This document shows positions 1-12,160 of a DNA stretch of 64,000 nucleotides, one piece after another. Position 1 is the first letter of the stretch. Each line of letters starts with the position of its first letter. The position numbers were made by a program, and so were the translations under genes. Origin of the DNA: Ascochyta rabiei (taxonomy: Eukaryota; Ascomycota; Dothideomycetes; Pleosporales; Didymellaceae); assembly GCF_004011695.2 (NCBI RefSeq), contig NC_082407.1:1550001-1614000 (forward strand), read 5' to 3'. Under the pieces are notes generated by a model. The model ran no database searches. It had not been told where the DNA came from and worked only from the letters and a program-made list of their open reading frames with translations.

Positions 1-3000
1 GGCCACGTTGAAGATGCCAACTGTGGAGTGGACGACCTTAACCGAGTTCCAGAGATTTGACAGCGAGAAGAGAGATGTTTGGCGCATGTAGGCCCGGTTG
101 CGAATCTGCATTGCGAGATCGAGGGAAAACACCATGGGTTCATCGAGCTTCGCCGAGGTGACGTTGAAAAGAAGATTAGCTTGTACACGGTACTTTTCCT
201 GTGTAGCGCGGTCGAGAAGAAGAGATCCATGGGCGGTACTGTCCCATCGGCCGATGAATTTGACATTGGTAGTGCCATCAGCATTGTCCTTGACAGTCGG
301 CGGTGCAGTCAGATCGACAGGCACCTCTCTGACAGGAGAGTCGATTCCAGGAGCATTGCCTGACGCATCAATCAACCGAATGCGGCCCACACGCATCGAG
401 GTCACGTTCTGCCACTGCAACGTATCGCCGCACGTATGGGTGAGATTTACGACAATACGCCTTGCCAAACCTTGATGCAGCTGATACACTCCAGCGTCGA
501 GGACACTGCTTTGGGTGACTTCGACGGGTTGATACGTCCCGTCATCTGAAATCTCCTGTATCTGAATGCGGGAAAATATGTCGTGTGCATCTTCGGTGTA
601 GAATTCGGACTCTGCTATGCGTGCAGTACGGCGCTTCTGCTTACGCTGAGGGGCCTGATCTCGCATGTCATCCCAACTTAGAAGCTTGTCGAGATGCATC
701 GAGGTCACTCGTGCAAAGATGGCGACGCGCAGGAAGGTGTCTGGTGGACTTGGGTATGGTATGCTCATACTGTGAAACGTCTGGAAGCGAATAGGCCCTT
801 CGTCGAACTTGTTCATGAACATTGTGCTTGTCGCGCCTCCTTCTTTCGCAAGACTAGGCAGGTACAGCAAAGCATGAACGTCTGTTCCTTCCCTTTCAGG
901 AAAGCCCACAAGCTCATGCAACGTGACGCTGAAGTTGAGTGTTGTGGTCGGTGCTTCTGCAGAAGAGGGTTCTAATGAAAGGTGGATGATGCCGATTGGG
1001 TTGGCGGTGTACGGTGAGATAACGTCAAGCTTCATGTCTCGCACTCTCGACTCGAAGACAGCTGCAAGTGGTACATCAACATCGCCAATACGAGAAAACT
1101 CGGGCATGCAGGGATCGGAGAAGGGGCTCTCTGGGTTGAAGTGTTGCATGTACTCGGGCCGGTTCATGTACTGATGCATTTGATGCATCCGTCGCACGCG
1201 TTGGCGTAGCTTTCGCAGTGACCAAAGATGAATCACTTCATGCTTGAAATCGATTACGCGTACACCGACACAAGGCTTTGGTGTATCGTCCAGATCATCA
1301 TCGTCCTCCTCGCCGGTATCAGCCAGATTGATGAGATCGTAAGTCGAGGGTACAGTTTGACCGACGTCAACGATGCAGAATTGGAAGACAACGTTCTTGT
1401 CCATCTGTTGGCTCATAACCTGTGCTTCCTTTAATGCAGCAGCGCTCTGCAGGATGGCCTCGGTCATGGTGACATATTTGCGTTTCCGCCAATGCTGAAA
1501 TGCTGTCCTAGCCCGGGCAAGCTGTTGTTCGTTCAACCCTTCAGTCGCAGACGGGCTTTCCTCGTCGGGAACGGGTTCGTGGCCGAGCTTCCTTAGCTGA
1601 CGTTCAAAAGTCTCCTTCTGCTCTTTCAACTTCGTCTCCATCTCGTCCTTTGCAGCGCGTAATTCCTCCAGTTCCACTTTGGCCTCTTCGTCAGCCTTTA
1701 GCTTAGCTTGGTAGTCTTCTTTTTGTTTTTCTAGCTTCCCTTGCATGTCGCTTTTCAATTCGCGCATCTTCTCACTATCCTCATATTGTGGCGTTGAAGG
1801 GGAAGTCAGCATTGTGTCGACCGAGAAATTGTCGATGGTCCCAGTGGATGCATACTTCTCCCGTATGGGATACGACGATGTTGACTCCATGTCTTCATCC
1901 TGTTCAAACGAACGATTTGCATTGCCAGCCTTGCGGTTATCGCGTTGTCTTTGCAAGTCGTCAATGATGGCATCGAACTCGTCATCTGGCAAGTTCTCGA
2001 TGCGCTTGTCCGGCCCTAGCCATGCGGCAAGCGCCTCCCTGCGCGCAAATGTAAACTCTGATTCCTTGCCGCGTTGCCAAAAGGCGGGTGAAGATGCTCT
2101 GGGGCTGTCGGGATCGAATTCAGAGTTGGCAAGACTGATCGTGCTGTGTGTCCTGTCGTGGCCAGGCCTGGGTGCGGGTGAAGGAGAGTTCAGCTGGCTA
2201 GCATGTACAGAGTGTCGCAGTAAGCTTTTGCCCACCTCGGCGCGCTCTGCCCTGACTTCTCCTGGATTTGTAAATCGGAAGATGTGGAAGTCGCCCAGAA
2301 TTATGCGGTGGCCACTTCTCAGCTGCATAGGCAGGTCTATCCGAAGACCGTTAACCATGATGCTTGCTCCATCCATTGGGACTACAGTGACAGTGCCGTC
2401 CACATTCTCGAGGTCGCAGTGATGTGCAAGTATCTGGGATCCATTCAAGCGAATGGCTGCAGTCTGGTCTTTGGTGTCGGAGTTGCCTACAGTCGTTGTT
2501 CCAGGTTTGAGGTTGTAGATGAGGCATTCATTCATGAGTGCATCGTCACTCAGATTGACCAAATGAGGCATGTTCTTTGGTGTGGAGAGACCAACAAAAC
2601 CCTTCTCAATGCTGATACCAAGTTCCTCCAAAGCAGCCTCACGCTCCTTGTGGATTTCTTCGGTTTTTTGAAGCTTCTCCTCCCATGTCTGGTTGAGGTC
2701 CTTGTACAGCTTTTCTGACTGGTTCAGCTTCTCCACAATCTCAGCCTTTGAGACCTTCTTTTCGGTTCCATCCGCCTCGGTTATTGTGACGATTTGCTGT
2801 TCCAAAGGAGTACCCGGTGCATACTGCTCTGCGGCCATACCACCACCGCCGCCTCCACCACCTCCACTGAGTTGCGAGCGTAGTTTTGCGAGCTCTTCAT
2901 TGAGTTCTCTGATCATACGTGCATTCGGATCTTCGTTAACGACAGCGTGATTCTTGATGCGTTTTGCTGAATCGGCATATCGTAGGGTAGACAGTGTTTC

Positions 3001-4075
3001 GTCAAAATTGATATCGGCTGGCGAGATAGCTGCAACCATGGCGGTCATACTGTTTCCTCCCAGCGAATCTTTCAACAGCCATGTCAGAACTGAATCTCGA
3101 TATGGCACCTGCGTCTTCTTCTTGCCCGAGGATTGATCGGCCAGCGCTGCAATAACACGACCCAAGGTGGAAAGAGATCTATTGATCTCTGCGCCTTCCT
3201 TCAGGCGTGCTCCTGTCGCACCTGTAGACTGTGCTCTTTCCGAACCTGCCAAATCGACTAAACTGATCTTTGCGACTCTTTCTCCACTCAATCCTGCCTG
3301 TGCGTCGTGACGCTTCTGTGTGAGAGTTACGGTAAAGACGGCGTGCGATCGTGAGGACGTCTCATTCATGTTCGTCGCTGCAACGGTACGGGCCTTGTTT
3401 CCTTCGTCCATCAGATTCTCGATGTCAGGGAACGATTGCACTACTAGCTTCGCCAGGTCTTCAACATATGGACCAGTCGAGGGGTGTTCTCGAACTCGCA
3501 AGTTGCCCTTGTTCGATGGGTTCAGAAGATCGCGCACACGCTCATTGTAAATTTCCAGGTACGACACCTCCACAGTACAGCTTGAGTTCTTGTCTTTTTG
3601 CATCTCGTCAATCCTCTCGAACATGTCTTGACAAATCTTGGGGATAATTCCGTACTCTTGCCCATAACCCATCATGGAGTATGACTTTCCCGAACCCGTT
3701 TGACCATATGCGAAAATACAGTTGTTGTATCCTTGGAAAGCATTGTCCAGCAGCGGCTTCCCCAAGTCTTCGTGCAGGTTGTCCTGTCCAGCATAATTAG
3801 GTGCATCGCGATCGAAGGACCAGTATGAACGGTCAAAGGCAAAAGTCTTGGTGCCTTCGGCGGCAGCTTTTGCGGCTTTTCCTTGGACGTTTACGTTTGT
3901 CGGCGGTTTAAGGATCGTCTGGTCGCCCTTCATCTCGACAATACATTGTGCATTGCGCTGCTTCTCTGTGCGGTATTAGCCACGGAATTGCCCCGGGTCT
4001 TCATGTGCGCATACCTCGCCCGTTGAAGGGCCTACACCTCACCACCACCTTGATGTTGCCTCCGCCGGACGCCAT
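1..4075 (-). CDS. uncA: Kinesin-3 motor protein, Unc104/KIF1 (UncA) type, 3'-truncated by window edge
   Basis: Plus-end-directed microtubule motor that carries vesicles and endosomes. The start ATG is at 4075-4073. A 49-bp intron (3966-4014) splits the first conserved motor strand after RPFNGR, and phase 1 is kept across the join. About 1342 residues are read to the edge. The motor domain shows the P-loop GQTGSGKSYSMMGYG (near 3700), the switch region NETSSRSH and the switch II motif DLAGSERAQSTGATG. A run of nine glycines (about 2839-2865) follows the neck. An FHA domain lies at about 2280-2600, then coiled coil, an acidic patch and a KIF1-type C-terminal region at about 1000-1450. The C-terminal PH domain expected in this family would lie outside the window. 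It is divergent from TRM5 with 375 bp between starts. I spot-read the long exon rather than every codon. Confidence 0.93.
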
Positions 4076-4450
4076 GGTGTAGGGCCAATTACTGTGTAGA
4101 TTCCAAGATTACGTCGGTGCTGTGTAAAGGAGTGAACGCCAGTCGAGGCAGATATTATGCGGTGGTCATGTGCGGAACATAGAGGACATACACCACGGTG
4201 AGATAGGTGAATGTTGTCGAGGTGTGCAGTAAAGGAGGCGGTCAGTAGTGGAGCAGTCCACGGTTGTTATGGTCGAGTCGCGGCAAGTAATAATACCGTA
4301 CGCGCGTGAATCCTTGCCCATGTTGCCGGCCTGGACCCTGTTCTTGGCACCTGTCATCGCGTAGACTTTGAGATGACTGGAGGAGCAGACCGCATACCCT
4401 AAACACATACTGTCAGTAGTCGCACATGTGCCTGTCAGATTGCGCGATCC
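4076..4450. promoter_or_regulatory. Shared promoter region between kinesin gene and TRM5
   Basis: This 375-bp gap separates two divergent start codons and must hold both promoters and 5' UTRs. I see no convincing ORF, RNA gene or repeat in it. Confidence 0.6.
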
Positions 4451-5894
4451 ATGGCTGACGACATGTTTGCGCCGCCCGTGAACCGCGCCATGAAGGTGCT
4501 GGACCGCAGCTTCTTCCAGAAAACCGTCCCCGCCTCCGCCGCGAGAATCTTCAAGCCGCAGGACATTGCGCGCTGCCGCAAGGAGCTGCAGCTCAGCAAG
4601 GACACGCTGCCCAACAACCGCATACAGCCCGTGCGGACCGATCCCGATGCAGACAGAGCACAAAAAGGCGGCAAGTGCCTCGTCTTGAAGCCCGAGATTG
4701 TGCATGACGGTAAGTCGACTGCCCCACGCGACACTCTGAGGTGCTGAGTCTGAACGGCAGGCAGATCGCACGACATGGAGCTCCAAGCTGCGCGACCTCG
4801 AGCAGAACGGCACCCTCGGCGTCATCCCCTACGAGCTGCACCTCGACTACGACTACTTCACCTACTCGGAGATCACGAGCGCTACCATCCCGCCGCCCGA
4901 GAAGAAGAACGACGATGAGATACCCCAAGGCTTCACTCTGGCCGGCCACGTCGCGCACCTGAACCTGCGCGAACGCTACTGGCCATACAAGCATCTCATC
5001 GCCACCGTCCTGGCCGACAAGAACCCCATGGTCAAGACGGTCATCAACAAGCTCGACAACGTCGGCACCGAGAACGCCTTCCGCACCTTCCAGTACGAAG
5101 TCCTTGTTGGCGAAGACGACCTCAATGTCGAAGTCCACGAGCAGGGCTGTACCTTCAAGTTCGATTTTGCAAAAGTATACTGGAACACGCGCCTGCACAC
5201 CGAGCATGAACGCCTTTGCGACATTTTCCAGGAAGGCGAGGCTATCTGCGACGTAACAGCCGGCGTGGGCCCCTTCGCCGTGCCTGCAGGCAAGAAGAAG
5301 TGCTTCGTCTGGGCGAACGACCTGAACCCGGAGAGCTACAAATCGCTGGAGGACAACGTCAAGATTAACAAAGTTGGCGACTATGTGCGCGCTTTCAACT
5401 CTGACGGCACCGATTTCATACGCACTGCGTCCGCCGGGCTGCTCACGAGCTCACACTCAGTCGACATTATGCCCAAGGTCAAGTTCTCGCGCAGCAACCC
5501 GCCAAAAGAGAAACCCACACCCCTGAAAACGCTGACACAGCCGCGCATCTTCAGTCACTACGTCATGAACCTACCCGCCAGCGGCATCAACTTCGTTTCG
5601 AGCTTCGTCGGGCTGTACGCCAACGTTCCTGGCGTTCCTGTCGAGGAGATTAAGAAGCTGTTTGAGGGGAAGAATATGCCCATGGTACACGTGCACTGTT
5701 TCAGCACCAAGAGCGACGACAACGTGCAAGAGAAGAAGGAAATCTGCGAAGAGCTTTCGAGGCAGATGGGCTACACCATCACCCCTGACATGCCCGAGGT
5801 CGACATCTATGATGTGAGGGATGTGGCGCCCAAGAAGAGGATGTTCTGCGCTACTTTCAGGCTGCCTGAAGAGGTCGCTTTCAGGAAGGTGTGA
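4451..5894 (+). CDS. TRM5: tRNA (guanine37-N1)-methyltransferase Trm5
   Basis: Methylates G37 next to the anticodon, using S-adenosylmethionine, to keep the reading frame during translation; family members act in nucleus, cytosol and mitochondria. Exons are 4451-4709 and 4765-5894. The 55-bp intron has donor GTAAGT, and the acceptor GGCAGGCAG is the one that restores the conserved WSSKLRDL frame. The product is 462 residues. The SAM site DVTAGVGPFAVPAG is near residue 249, followed by ANDLNPESY, and the catalytic-loop motif NLPASG is near residue 354; all are typical of the Trm5/TYW2 family. The frame is uninterrupted. It converges on the MutL-like gene with 218 bp between stops. Confidence 0.95.
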
Positions 5895-6112
5895 GTCGGG
5901 AGTGTTAAGGCTGGTGTGGCATAGACCAACGCTCCTCCCCTTTCTCTTCAAAAGTAGCACTTTGGATACCCATAGAGATTTGAGAGTAAAACGAAATGAT
6001 ACGAACCTTCCGTCGATGCCCTGCCCCTTTTCTTTCCGTACGAGTATAATGCGTCGTCCATCATCCACCACATGACATCACACATTTGCTTTCCTTCCTT
6101 GCCATTGAAGGC

Positions 6113-9100
6113 TCACAAGTCCATCAACATCTCATCGTCGACACCATTGCCGAATCCATCTTCAACCTTCCTGATCTGCACCGGCGTGCTCTGTCTTCCA
6201 GCATCATTTCCGTTGAGATGAATAAACTGCCAGAAGTTGAAATCGACGTCGTTTTTGTTCTCATGCTCATCCGACTTGACCGTGGCAGCCGTGGCAGCCG
6301 TAGTCTCTTGTCCGTGGGCAAGCCCAGTGTTGTCGTTTCTACTACCATCCTCGAACTGTGGAGTCGCGCCTGGTCTCTGATGTGAGAAGCTACTGATTGG
6401 GACATTCTCCGCGTTGTCGAGAGTTCCAGAGGTGTCATCTTTAACACTGGAAGCCGGAGTGTCTCTGTTCATGAAGGCCACTGCGCGTCCCGCAGCAATC
6501 CGCTTCTCTGCTTTGCGCGTATCGAGAAAGCGCTGTATGCCCTCGTGCAGCGCACCTCGAATCTCCACGCCGTCTATCCTCTCGAATACCGCGTGCAACA
6601 TGTCGTCGATTCTCATCACCCACTGCATGATCTTCCGCTCTGTGATGGGTATAGCGAAGACGTCGAATGCGTTCGTGGTGTCATAGCCACATTTTAGACT
6701 ATTGGCCCAGATGTCGAGTTTGTGAGCTTGATGCACGATGCTCGGAACACTGATTTTTCTGAAGAGGGACAGATTGTGGGTCTCGAAGCCATGTGGTACA
6801 AAATTGAGAGGGAGGGTGTAAGATCTCGTCCGGTGGAGACCACCATCTGTTGTCCTGCTGCGTTGAGATCGAGATGCGGATCTAGGTGCAGATACCACTT
6901 CTGAAGGCTCACATTTGCGTGTTGGACTTGAGGAAGGACCTGGCGATGCGCCCTGGTGAAGGTTGAAAAGGTCTTTCATCTCCTGGGCAGTGCCTGTTGG
7001 ACGCTGGCGGGAATCGACTGATCGTGGTCTGCATGGTGAGCTTCGTGGCGGACTCTCCTGCTCAGCGTACGCTCGAAGTTGTTCTGCAATGCATGGCTGT
7101 AAGCCTCCGGAGAGATCAGGATGGCCAACGTCTGATGGTGCAGGCCTCGGATGGCTGAAGAAGTGACGAATATCAGTATTGTTACTTCTTGTGTTGGCCA
7201 AGTCCTCAGCTGCCGGAAGGGTTAATGACGTCTGTGAGTTAATTGCGTGTTCATTCGAAAACAAGGGTAGCTTTGGTTTTTGAGATCGCTTTTGAGAGCT
7301 AGACGCTTTGGAAGCGCTGCACATAGGCTGTCCGAACCAGGTGTCGCCTGACTGGAGGATTGAAGGTGCACATTTTTTGCCTCTATGCGGCGGCCGAGGT
7401 TTATAGCTGCGCCGTAGGGCAGCCGAGCGTTCAATCGATGTATCCGGAACGGAGGTTCGACGCACCGGTCGAAAGAAGTCAGGAGACAGTGCATCTTTGA
7501 ACAACGGCAGCTCGAGGGAGCGGTCAGCCTGTGCACTTGATACGTGGTCTGGCAAACAATTGTTCTGAGAAGCCGGGCTCGGCAGAAGTTGAACACTTCG
7601 CTGTATCCCATAGTCCAATAGATTGCTATGCCTGTTCGTTTGAGACAGTGTCTGAGGAGTTAGAGGTTCGAATGGCCCGGTTTGAAAAGGTGTTGCTGCA
7701 GGTGCAGAAGATTGGGACACGTTGAGAACGTCGCTCTGGCTCTTCACTGGACTAGGCAACTGACTGGCACTGACTGGCTTTTTCGGTTTGACGGGAGCGT
7801 TCATGCGGGCGATAGTCCATGGGTTGAATACTGCGGCATCGCGAAGGCCTTCTTCCTCTTCGATGACAGTGTGCACATTCTCTGGCAGAAGGGTGAGGTC
7901 TTCTTCATCGATGCCATACATGCTCGACCTCCAACGCGGCTGTCGATCATAGACCACGGAGCTAGAAATCTGGATCTCCTTTACTGGGTCGTTACAGGAT
8001 GTCGACGATGGTGTTATTGGTCGAGGCGATGGCTCTCTAATGTGCGACGCGCGAGATGACTGCGTGATTATCGCGCCCGCAGCCTCCTCAACGACATCAA
8101 GACTACTGTTACTCTCGGGATAATGGGAAACAAGTAATCGGTCAACCAGGTTTATGATGAGGTTTTCGTCGCCAAACATAACGTTGTCTTTCGCTGGTTC
8201 GACGTTGGGATCGTAGCTGTCCGGTGGACAGATGATGTTGAGGCAGAAGAAAGGATCCTTTACAGCAGCGAGGGTCAAATCAACTTTGCGAATCCTATCT
8301 CTGACAGCAGTCGCAATCTTCTTGAGAGTACCTCGAGCAGCAGAGACCGGTCTGCAGTCGACAGAGATGAAAGCACTATTATTGGCAATATTCGGCCCGG
8401 TTGCAGTAGGGCTTGGTAGGAATGCATGCAGTTCGAAATTGTTCATCTCGAGAGCAGTCCATTGACACTGTAAGGCGCAATCTTTGCCAATAATCTTGAG
8501 GGCGGCATCTTCGACATTGGCATCAGCCTTGGGGGCATACACAAAGTCGCCCTTGCCGTTCTTTGCCTTTAGGACGTGCAGTCTAAACCGAATCGCAGGT
8601 CTTGCAAGAGCGTAGGCTTGCATGAGACGTCGGATTTTTGCAAGACATTTCGTTGAGTCTTTGACGGCTAGCTGCTTTCTAACCTTCGCTGACTCCAGTA
8701 ATTTTGTCACTTTAACTGTTGTTCCAATTGGATGTGAGTCTCGCTCTGTTCTGCCTCACTGTCAGTACTGTGGCTGGTTTGTCAGTCAAGGTACCCACGA
8801 AAGAAGCTCGCCATTGCGCTGGTATGTCAGCTTCACAGCTACTGGTTCGCCCTCCACGCGTGTGGTGATCGACACTGTACCGCTCATGTCGGCCAGACTT
8901 GCAAGTGCTTCGCCGCGAAAGCCGAGCCACCGACCTCCTACCTCTTTCAAATCATGGAAGTCTCGGATTTTGCTGGTGCAGTAACGACGGCAGGCGAGCG
9001 TCCGATCTTCACTGGGAATACCGTGACCATCATCCTTGACTTGAACGGAGTCGATAGTGTTGGTAGCAATATCGACGAAGATACTCTTTGCTCGGGCGTC

Positions 9101-9235
9101 AAGAGCATTGTCAATCAACTCCTTGACGACTGAGCTGGGGTCAGTAAGCAGTTGGTGAGAGCCTATTTGTCGCACTGTTGTTGGTGGGAGTGCAGCGATG
9201 CACGGCGGTGCATTGCCTTCCGTTCCATCCGCCAT
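6113..9235 (-). CDS. MLH2: MutL-family mismatch repair protein, MLH2/PMS1-like
   Basis: A GHKL ATPase that would pair with Mlh1 in mismatch repair or in limiting meiotic gene conversion. Exons (minus strand) are 9235-8799 and 8750-6113. The 48-bp intron (GTGGGT..GGCAG, branch ACTGAC) restores the conserved SHPIGTTVKVTKLLE segment. The product is 1024 residues. ATPase motifs are clear: E39/N43 in KELIDNALDA, D69-G72 in DDGHGI, and GFRGEAL at 105-111. Residues beyond about 350 are low in similarity to anything I know and rich in Ser/Pro. I do not see the DQHAxxE endonuclease motif of Pms1/Mlh3, which favours an Mlh2 (human PMS1-like) identity. Mlh3 remains possible. Confidence 0.8.
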
Positions 9236-9867
9236 GCTCTACAAAGTATGCAGCATATTCTTTATAAGTACCAGTAACCTTGAGCTTGGCTTAGCGTGTG
9301 GTGAGTTTTTCGGCTTGGTTGAGGACGCAGCTCATCGTGCCTTCCCTCCATGTTCGACAAGCGCCCCGAATGGCCGGGTCGCCCACACGCCCGCACGTCA
9401 CTATGTGATCAACTCTCTTCTTCGTTTTGAGGTACGAGGAAAACATTTTGCCAATTTTTGACGTGTACATGCAGCAGTGATGTCGTTTGCGTGAAAACAG
9501 AATCCCGTGAGGCCATGCTTTCAATTTGGCCAATCAAAGCTCAGAGCGTCCGTCATCGGCAACTACAAACTTCGTGAGCGCGCAAAGAATTACGGCTCCA
9601 TCTCTTCGTCAACAACTTTCCTGCGTACGTCTGTTCCTCGAGAGATCACACTTTGCTCGCTTCTCTGCTCCTCCCGACTTGGTTGTCGCGTCGTGCGACA
9701 GGTACATCAGTAGCGATACCAGAGTGCCCCACTTCTGCACTGGACCCAGTCCGAGGGGTGCCACATAACCTTTCCGGTAAGTGTAGGAAATGGACGTCTT
9801 ACGTATGGGTGTAATGTGCCATTACTAGTACTGATTGTGATACTTTAGGGCTGTGATCAGTATAACA
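9236..9867. promoter_or_regulatory. Shared upstream region of MutL-like and Ada-like genes
   Basis: A 632-bp gap between two divergent DNA-repair genes. It is T/C-rich in places and has no ATG-initiated frame with family similarity. The Ada-like start was placed at the ATG at 9868; an in-frame GTG at 9853 is not a credible eukaryotic start. Confidence 0.55.
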
Positions 9868-10818
9868 ATGTCCTATACAACAGATGCCCAACGCTGGCGA
9901 GCACTTTCAACTCGCGATGCCAATGCTAACGGTCACTTCTTCTACTCAGTGAAATCAACGCAGATTTACTGCAGGCCGACTTGCCCTGCAAGGCTTGCGC
10001 GTCGAGCCAACATAATCTTTCAGAAAACAATTGCAGAGGCCGAAGCGTCAGGGTTCAGGGCATGCAGGCGATGCAAACCGAATGTTGAGAATACAGATCC
10101 ACAGGACAAAGCCGTTGCGAAAGCAATGGATTTCATCGAACAAGCGGCGAGAAAGGGTGAAGCGAAGACCTTGAAACTGCATGATCTTGCGAAAAAGGTT
10201 GGCCTTACTCCAAGATACTTCCACAAGATCTTCAAAGATAAGACTGGCACAACACCTCGAGAGTACACGAATATTGTCGCAGCGCAACAGAACGGCCCGA
10301 GACCAGCTGCCGACTCCGGTTCAAGTCCCTTGGACATGGACTCCTTCGACTGGGATACCTTTGACATCTCTGAGCTGGCAGAATATCAGTTCGACTCGAA
10401 TGCACTGTTATGCGACGACTTCATGACACAGGCAGCACAGATATCAGCTGCGGGCTTCGTCGAGGCTCCGCAAGATTCAACTCGACTACAACCTTGGGTT
10501 AGAGGATCTAGCGAGCTGAATAACTCAGACACAGACTCTACGTTATCAAGCGAGCAGCTACCGGACTTCAGCGGGTTGAACACGGCTTCGATCGATTTAG
10601 GGCAGTATCAGAATGTAGAACCATTGCCTGCGGATCCGGCGTTCGACTTCGACGTCAACATGGCCATGCTGCTCCAAAGCGACATAGCACATCTCGACTT
10701 TCCACTGGATACGACACAAAACTTTGGCATGTCGAATGTCCCGTCGTACCGAGTCCCTTCAAGTCATCATGTATCGGCGAATAGTTGCGAAGGCATGGTC
10801 CAAGTTGATAGCACGTAG
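9868..10818 (+). CDS. Ada-type methylphosphotriester sensor with AraC helix-turn-helix (AdaA-like)
   Basis: Predicted to accept a methyl group from DNA methylphosphotriesters and act as a DNA-binding regulator of alkylation repair. This single-exon gene encodes 316 residues. Residues 24-71 match the Ada N-terminal zinc domain, with four cysteines C35, C39, C66 and C69 in IYCRPTC and FRACRRCKP; by analogy with E. coli Ada, C35 would be the methyl acceptor. Residues about 80-135 form one AraC-type helix-turn-helix (LAKKVGLTPRYFHKIF). There is no C-terminal O6-methylguanine methyltransferase domain (no PCHR motif). The last 180 residues are acidic and rich in D, S and aromatics, like a transcription activation region. 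Its MutL-family neighbour supports a DNA-damage role. Confidence 0.88.
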   Translation: MSYTTDAQRWRALSTRDANANGHFFYSVKSTQIYCRPTCPARLARRANIIFQKTIAEAEASGFRACRRCKPNVENTDPQDKAVAKAMDFIEQAARKGEAKTLKLHDLAKKVGLTPRYFHKIFKDKTGTTPREYTNIVAAQQNGPRPAADSGSSPLDMDSFDWDTFDISELAEYQFDSNALLCDDFMTQAAQISAAGFVEAPQDSTRLQPWVRGSSELNNSDTDSTLSSEQLPDFSGLNTASIDLGQYQNVEPLPADPAFDFDVNMAMLLQSDIAHLDFPLDTTQNFGMSNVPSYRVPSSHHVSANSCEGMVQVDST

Positions 10819-11564
10819 GCTCAGTATATAATCAGCCTGTTCTTGGCGAAGAATGGAAGCGAAACGTATTGTTCTACTTTTGCTATGTCCCTGGTGCCGT
10901 GCTATCACTCCCCGTACAACCCACTGCGATCTGCTAATATACCCGTCATAAACGTGGACCCAACAGGCGTATGTAACAGTCACGTACGTCTACTTGAATA
11001 GACCATGTACGTTCGTGAGAGGAAAGCGGTGGTCTCATCGTTTCGTCAGGGCAGTTTTCATCTGTAATCCCAAAGTAAGCGCATGCAACGACGAATGATT
11101 GCAATGTGTAAGGGGGTATTCGCTCTCAGCGACCGTTTTATAAGCAGCGACGGCGTAACATATGTCGATGCTAGCCATACCTTTTCCGGCTCTTCCTATA
11201 GATTGATATGGTCTGATGTATCTCATCTTGTAGCGTGGGAGGGGGTTTGTGAAGAGGGTTAAACGTACCACTCGTAGCGCAGAGGCTGTGTTGATTGCTG
11301 CATGTTAGCGAGAGGGGAAATGGGAACCAGGTCCAAGGAACGGATGTGCAAAGCGTGCGATCTTTGGCGCGCGACACGACCGTGTTCATGAGCTGGTGAA
11401 ACTTCGTTGGAAAAGTTGAGCGAGACCCACGCGAGACCGCCAAGGGCTCTAACCACATAGAGCACTAGCACCAAATTCAACTCACAGGTGGGCGATTCAG
11501 ATCGAGCTCCTCAGGTGAAAAGTCTACATTGAGATTACAAGTTTCTTTTCTTCAATGACGGAGT
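10819..11564. other. Intergenic region, no gene seen
   Basis: This 746-bp gap lies between the stops of the Ada-like and phenolic acid decarboxylase genes, which converge. Only short frames without family resemblance are present, and I see no RNA gene or repeat. Confidence 0.5.
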
Positions 11565-12160
11565 CTAGAAGGTAGGGTCTTCTTCGCTGATCGGGACTAG
11601 GTCACCCTTGCCCTGAAAGGAGCTTCGTCAGAACTTTCTTGAAATTTGGGCTGATCTTAACTCACCTTGAACACTTCAATGATATTCGCCTGTTCGCTCA
11701 GCATGAACCGGCTTGCTTGGTTTCCCACATCAGCCAACTTCCTCCACTTCTCCAAGTTCTCCTTATGCCTCTTGTCTCCGTGTGCTACCTCCGCTTGCTT
11801 CCAATGTCCCTCGGAAAACGAGATCAAGGTCGTGATCTTCTTCTGTGGGATATCGTACACCGCAGAGACCACAGTCCCGGTCTCTTCGAGCCAGTTGATC
11901 TGCCAGAGCTCGCCGGGGCGAATGCACTGGTATGTCGCGCGTTGATAATTGATTCTTCCAGCCATTGGTCCTCCGTGTATCGCATAAACTACACGATCGT
12001 TTGAGAAGCACCACAGCTCGTAACGCCACTTCTCCGGATTACCATCGTTGTCTTGCGCATCGTAGTCGTAGATCAGGTGAGTGTCCTTAATATCCTTGTC
12101 GAAAGACGGGTGGAGGGGAGTGTTGGTCAGGAAGTCAGGGAGTTTGTCGCCTGGAGCCAT
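11565..12160 (-). CDS. Phenolic acid decarboxylase (PAD family)
   Basis: Non-oxidative, cofactor-free decarboxylation of hydroxycinnamic acids (p-coumaric, ferulic, caffeic) to 4-vinylphenols, a detoxification step for fungi living on plant matter. Exons are 12160-11666 and 11612-11565. The 53-bp intron (GTGAGT..TTTCAG) sits near the 3' end, and the last exon encodes 15 residues ending DPTF. The product is 180 residues, usual for the family. The catalytic pair Y31/Y33 (LIYDYD), R69 (GPMAGR) and E92 (WLEETGT) line up with the tyrosines, arginine and glutamate of bacterial PadC. No signal peptide is seen, so it is probably cytosolic. Confidence 0.9.

Noticed and set aside
9868..10818. O6-methylguanine-DNA methyltransferase
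   Set aside because: The protein has the Ada N-terminal zinc domain and AraC motif but no PCHR active site, so it cannot be called an MGMT.
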